64,000 nt of DNA from the NCBI GenBank assembly GCA_021464415.1, contig CM038471.1, forward strand, positions 72,766,851-72,830,850, written 5' to 3'. The notes below the pieces were generated by a model. The model did no database searches, was not told the DNA's origin, and was given only the letters and a program-made list of their open reading frames with translations. Every line of letters starts with the position of its first letter. The stretch's first letter is position 1. Of this stretch, positions 58,460-64,000 are shown piece after piece. Source of the DNA: Lonicera japonica (lineage: Eukaryota; Streptophyta; Magnoliopsida; Dipsacales; Caprifoliaceae). A program made the position numbers and the translations under genes.

Positions 58460-59100
58460 TGACTCCTGTAAAGATCCTAAAAGCTCTTATAAAGTATACA
58501 TTGAGTCCGAAGTTCACCCAAACACTAGAGCTTGTTTTAGGGAAGTTTGTAGCACAACAAACAATCCTACTGGATGGGTTTGTCGCACGACAAACTCCCC
58601 AAAATACAAACCAACCATTTTCTGACGCATCACTGTGTCAGAACCATCACTTCAAGTGTTTATTGTGCAATAAGCAATCTGTTGTTGTGGTTTGTCGCAC
58701 GATAAACCCTCCCAGCACTATAAATAAGCTGGCCTGCATTCCCATTGATGCTAGGAAATATTTTTTGCCTTAAAAATTCCCTTATTCTCCCCAAACTTTT
58801 GATATTTTAGTCATCATAAAAGTATGTTTTACATATCGTCTAATTTTCGAAGAATACTCGAGCCTTGTCTTGACACTTGGAGTGTCGTATTCTATAATTG
58901 AATCGCCGAAAATATTTGAACAAGAGAAACTAGTATTCGCCGGAGGTTTATATGCCGTACTATATTTTCTCTCTCTTATTATTATTATTATATATCGTCG
59001 GGAGTGTAATTGGAGTTTCTTCTATAAATTACATTATATATGTATATGTGTTTTCGATTATCTGCAATGTAGAGTTATAAATGTTGCTCAGTCTACTTTT
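58460..59100 (+). mobile_element. LTR-like segment with repeated GTCGCACGACAAAC motifs
   Basis: GTTTGTCGCACGACAAAC (palindrome about 58578) and GTTTGTCGCACGATAAAC (about 58698) lie upstream of CTATAAATAAG at about 58720. A GGAGTGTAATTGGAG stretch follows. The layout resembles LTR U3 regions, but termini and duplication were not found. Confidence 0.4.
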
Positions 59101-59103
59101 TAA

Positions 59104-62100
59104 TTGGATAAACTTATTACTAAATTACTGATAGTTTATCGTTTTCAACAAAACTGTTTGCCAAAACACTAATAAAATAATTTGTAAAACTCTAAAAAAT
59201 AAAGTCATTGTTGTCCAGATAAAACCAAGGTTTCAAAATCCGGACTGATGGATACTTACTTTGGAATTCAAAATTGGATATATTATGTCTTTCATGTTGA
59301 CTGTAATGTATCCGATATAATCTCCTCGAGAGTTAAATTTCATATCAAATTAATTCTGATAAAAATCCGATCATATTATTTCTAAATGAACCCAAACGAG
59401 ATAATCAGTATTGTTGTCTGAAAAAAACAATATCAAATAAATCTTATGATTGCAAAACATATATGCTAAACTTGTATCACTAGTAATCAAACTTTGATAA
59501 AATCAAACATCGGATTATGGAATACAAGGTCTTCGTCATTTTCCCCGTTTTTCCTAAAATAAGGTTTTTATGAGATATTTCCCAAAAGCAGTAGAATATC
59601 AATAAAAGCATCTAAATTTTTTGATAAAAAATAAACATATAAAACCACTAAAGACCGAAAGGGCAGAACGGTTGCTTGACACCTTCCCAATTCATAATAT
59701 AGTTCCCAGATCCCAAAGACATCCTTGTTTTGTAGACAAACGTGTAAGGAAAATAGTTATATGTAATCTATTTTCCTTATACAATCCTTTTGTTTGTTTT
59801 CTTATAAAACTTACTGGTGACTATAAATGAACCCTCATGCATTTAGAATAGGATAAAAAAACACATGATATGAATTTTTACCTTATAGAAGCTAATGAAT
59901 TATTACCTTATAGAAACGAATGAATCAATGAAAATTCTTTAAATATTTCAGACCCCCAATTTGAGGTTAGGACCAGGGGTCGCATTGGCGGATTCTCAAA
60001 ATAAAGCCTAGATATTTTAGATGAAAATTTAGGTTATAACGTACAACATTAGAAAGAACGCAGATCTGTTAACATGCATGTAGATAACGCTGAAATTATA
60101 GTCATTTTGGCTTAGAATTCGGATTGTTATTTTAAATTATAGGTTAATTTTTCCATTACACAACTCAATTGATCTCCTATACTAATTTAACTTTTACGTC
60201 TTATTTATTTATTTATTTATTTATAATGAGACGATAAATCACACGTAGAAAATCAAAAGCTTTGTAAAGCAATATATGAGATAATGTAGGATTTGTATAC
60301 TTAACACATCTAGGGGCGTTGTGGCCAATCAAAAAACTGACCCATTGAATCGAACCGACCCATACCAACCCAAAAAACACCGAATCGAAAAAAAATGAAA
60401 CTGAAACGTACAAACTAAAACCGAAGAGGTTTAGGTTGAGTTTAAGTTAGGCCACTTTAAAACTGAATCGAACTAAATCGAATTTTACACCAAGCACAAA
60501 AAATGATATGATTTTATATCTGGCCATTTTTTTAATTTTTTTGCTTCAAACCCTAACTTAATTACACACCCATCTCTTATTCTTTTCATTTTAACCTCCA
60601 TGCTATTTCTTTCAAGCCTCACACCCTAAGCTCCATGCTATTTCTTTCAAGCCTCATACCCTAAGCTCTGTGCGTTAGCTGCTCTCATTGTTTTAAGCTA
60701 CTTTGGGGATTATTTTTAGCCACTATTTTATTAAATTAATTTTGTTACAATAAGATACACAAAAATCGAATAAAATGGAACCAAAACCAAACTAAAAAGT
60801 TTGGGTTGAGTTTGGATTTCGAAAATTTTGAAATCAAATTGAAACTAAACTTTTAAATTCAGGTTGGGTTTGGGTTTCTTAATTCTCACCCCGACCGAAA
60901 CCGAAACCGAAACCGAAACCACCCATAAACATTCTCTTTCACGTGTAACGTAATTTCAAGCCTAACACGTGAACTAATTATATGGGGTGATGCGGATTGG
61001 AGGTCGTGTCAAAATCAATTGGTTATGGATAGAATAACCTTTTATTCTTATATGTTATTTTTGGAAAATGCTATTTTCCAATGTAAGATTTATAGTCTCA
61101 GTACTCTTTCACCATTTATTCTTATATGTTGCTTTAAAATAATTTTATTTTTTAACGTGAAAATTTTAGCATCAACAATATTTCACTTATTACCGATTAA
61201 TTTTGAATTAAATGTTTTTGACTCTAATTTAAACCGTATATAACTTCGAGTCTCGCCAATCACTTAAATCATTGCTAAACTAGGAAATTTTATTTTTCAA
61301 AGTTGCATCATACAAAAGCATCACTTGAAGATATGATTACGACAAAAAATTATGAACATGATGGCGACAAAATTTACGTAAATGTAAAATGTGTGAAAAA
61401 TGAAATTATATTAGCATGTGGCCACTCCAAAAGGACATTATTAAGAAAACGGTCCAAATTAAAAGTCCATTCAAGCTCGTCTAGTCTCGCATTTGAGCCC
61501 CGTAAGGACAAAACTAGTCAGCAATTTTTATTCTTCTCTATTTCTCAAATTATCAATCATTTTTTTTAAGATGTATTAAATTAATAAACTCATTTCTTTA
61601 ACACATAATTAATATAATAAATTTTATAATAAAAAGCAGTATTAGTACCCATTGAATAAGTTAACATTCGTTGTTTTTTTTTTTGTTTTTGTTTTTGTTT
61701 TTTTATCGAAGTCAAAATGTAAGTGTTAGTTTAAGACGAAAATAATATTTTAATTAAAAGTGTATTTTTATTTTACTTTTTGTTTTTGTACAATATTAGA
61801 TATAAAAAAATTGAGAATGATAAGCATGTGATGCAAACCGCGCGGGGCCGTGGTCATGATATAGTTTATGGGCTTTAATGACCCCATTTAGCTTGGAACT
61901 TAAATTAAACAGTTGAATATGATTAATTTGGAGATATTTGGGATTGCATCTATAATTGACACCACTTAAAATTTAGAAAAATAATTAACATTTGGTTCAA
62001 ATTATTAAAAATTAACAATAAAAAAAATGCACGTGGATCAAACATATTTTCTACAAGAAATAATATTCAATCCAATACATGTCTGAATAGTTTATCTCAA

Positions 62101-62367
62101 ACGCATATGGCCGGACCATACATCTACACGTGAATATGAGGGAGAGAAAGTTATGAGGGGTAGAAGTGTATTTATACTTGCTCTTCAAGTGCGCATTTTT
62201 TTTAGGCCTTGTTCATTCCCCATTCTTTTGATCGATAAATTAGACATTGCAATTAGCTAGTCGGAGTTGATAATGCACTAATGAATGACACCACTAATTA
62301 AATTTTTTGACTTCCCCATTGGAACCGGCTAGTCATTTCTTCAAATTTAGAAGAAAATATACTCATA
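59104..62367. other. No gene supported; repeats
   Basis: AT-rich. At 60300-60925 there is a repeat-derived stretch with many ACCGAA/CGAACC motifs, ending in a short CCGAAA tandem (about 60895-60920), and a 40 bp direct repeat CTCCATGCTATTTCTTTCAAG (about 60597 and 60631). Open frames at 59621, 61019 and 61303 are unrecognised. Confidence 0.45.
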
Positions 62368-62370
62368 TTA

Positions 62371-62890
62371 GACCATCTCCACCCCCAAAGTGTAATAAGT
62401 TAAATTTGCATATTTTATTGCCCCACCGCACGGTTAAAATAGATAGAAGTGTAAGTTAAAAGCTAAACCAAAGCCAAAATTACCTATTAACAAATTTTTA
62501 CACTACCCGATATATAATGTGTCGGGGAATCACTTTTACTCTTTCACAACATATCATGTATCGTGCAACAAAAAAAAATTTTGCCCCGACACATCATGTG
62601 TCTAGAAATGCCATGAATTAAAAGTTCAAAAACTCTCCTCTATAAAAGCCTAGGTGGAATTTTCCCATTGGTCTGTCCATGCTTTGAGATTGGATGGAAA
62701 CCACTTTTTGTGGTGTATATTAGCCTCAAGCCCATGGCACTTAGCCCGACGCATCATGTGTCGTGCAACCACTTTAAATTGCCATGACAGACCATGTATC
62801 ATGAGAGACATTTTTACCTTACTCCTTGTACAATTTTATACAGTTTGATAGGCTAAATACCCACTTTTACAATACCCATTATAGATGGTC
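62371..62890. mobile_element. Tourist-type MITE with internal GACACATCATGTGTC palindromes
   Basis: Ends GACCATCTCCACCC and, mirrored, GACCATCTATAATGG, flanked by TTA at 62368-62370 and 62891-62893. Inside, variants of CGACACATCATGTGTCG recur at about 62515, 62552, 62587, 62747 and 62785. Confidence 0.75.
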
Positions 62891-63177
62891 TTATAAAATA
62901 GGGCAAGGTTCAAGTTAAATTAGTGCAAGATTGAATAATTTTACATTCACTCACAACATTTTCTCATATTTATAATTTATCAATTTCACTGTTAGATTAA
63001 CTATTTATGTCGAGTTTATCAAGTAAGCAAATTTTCAAATTAATTAGATATTTGTAACTATTTAATCGGCACACTTAGTTTTACTTAAATTTTATAAGAC
63101 TCATAATATAATATATATAACATGATTATAATGAGGGGTTTTTGCAATTCCAATTAATTTAATTTTTTGCAAGCATT

Positions 63178-63203
63178 TTAATAATAATAATAATAATAAT
63201 AAT
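63178..63203. repeat. AAT trinucleotide microsatellite
   Basis: About eight AAT units immediately left of the repeat that starts near 63202. Confidence 0.9.
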
Positions 63204-64000
63204 TGTTGACCTTAAAATCAATTAATTTTATTTTGATAATTACAATAAGTTAATAAAGTGTTATTTAACTCGGTTGTTCCAATGATGATAGCCATTTTAA
63301 CCGATATATCTTCCGACCAAGTGTAACTTCAAACCGAAGCAAATCTCACACAAGCTTTACAAACGCCTCTACTTACAAGAAATGAACTCAAGTGATATAC
63401 ATGTGCTATACAAAGTCAAGAAAAGATCTAGATCATCAAGCAAGTAAAGATATGCACAAAAATGATTTTCACATGTTCTACAAGTTATCAAAACCAAAAA
63501 AGGATCAAGAACATCAAACAAGTAAAGATACGCACAAGAAAATCAAGCATCACGAAGACTAGAATTATCATTAAATGGAGTGAGTGCTTAAATTTTATGT
63601 AAAGATACTTTATTGATCAAATCCCTATAGCTCAAATATATTCTTACATCTTTTAAAGATTGATTCAAACTAGCTTAAAATTGAATTTATTTGAAAAACA
63701 TCATTTTACAAAAATCGAGTTTCAAAATAAATTCATATTAATTTTAAATGATCATATTTTAAGCTATGATAAAAATAGGTATCTTAGAAACATATCTTTG
63801 AGGTTCAAAAATCATTACAATTTTATTTGGAACTAAATTGTTAAATTGCAAAAATATTTTTATTTTACATTTAAAATTCGCTCAATTTTTGCCCAGTTTT
63901 GATCAAACGATAAGATGGAGACCTTCCCGAACTCCGATTATTTTGAAATTTTTACAGTAGTTAGACAACATCTCCTGGCACTTTTGACTAAAATTTGAGT
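63202..64000. mobile_element. Diverged, oppositely oriented copy of the 10565-12115 repeat
   Basis: TTGTTGACCTT followed by TTTATTTTGATAATTACAAT matches the reverse complement of the right end of the first copy. Further in, AAATGATCATATTTTAAG and AAAATAGGTATCTTAGAAAC match its reverse complement around 11550-11600. A local duplication of about 100 bp (ATCAAGCAAGTAAAGATATG at 63436 and ATCAAACAAGTAAAGATACG at 63514) is present. It runs off the window. Confidence 0.6.

Noticed and set aside
1..64000. CRISPR arrays, operons, riboswitches or a clustered pathway
   Set aside because: All gene structure is plant nuclear with introns; repeats are transposon-derived, and the three clear genes have unrelated roles.

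Overview
The window is nuclear DNA from a flowering plant, most likely a eudicot. It is AT-rich, its genes are split by GT-AG introns, and the gaps between genes are packed with plant-type transposon debris: MITEs, hAT- and Mutator-like non-autonomous elements, LINE tails, solo LTRs and SINE-like units. I see no bacterial features, CRISPR array, rRNA gene or convincing tRNA gene.

Three genes are clear. (1) An OBERON4/TITANIA2-type PHD-finger protein, minus strand, 13793-18825, two coding exons, about 1186 aa. (2) DNA topoisomerase II, minus strand, 24494-34125, 19 coding exons whose phases all join, about 1496 aa, with the ATPase, TOPRIM and active-site tyrosine motifs all present. (3) The variable subunit (A) of chloroplast ferredoxin-thioredoxin reductase, plus strand, 41514-42017, one exon. 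Two weaker calls are a small predicted membrane protein at 6786-7160 (minus) and the last two exons of an unrecognised gene at 3249-4673 (plus).

Layout. 1-5 kb: end of the unrecognised gene, with a Mutator-type MITE nested in a Stowaway in its last intron. 5-13 kb: the small ORF and repeats, including an LTR-like segment, a LINE tail and a SINE. 13.8-19.5 kb: OBERON4 with a GA-repeat leader. 19.8-24.3 kb: a chain of Tourist, Stowaway and other MITEs. 24.5-34.4 kb: TOP2, with a MITE and a hAT-type element in its introns. 34.6-40.1 kb: two solo LTRs (one inside a LINE) and a 1.37 kb foldback element. 40.3-43.7 kb: a 1 kb inverted-repeat element, FTRA, and tandem partial copies of the 3' end of FTRA. 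44-64 kb: no gene I can support, but many dated insertions with intact target-site duplications.

The genes do not form a pathway; they are separate housekeeping or developmental genes (meristem/embryo chromatin reader, DNA topology, light-driven redox control of plastid enzymes). I found no new defence or metabolic system. The most unusual items are the FTRA 3'-end duplications, which keep the C-terminal reading frame and carry a SINE-like unit, the large foldback element, and a recurring layout in four LTR-like segments where a block of short repeated motifs sits just upstream of a TATAAATA box.
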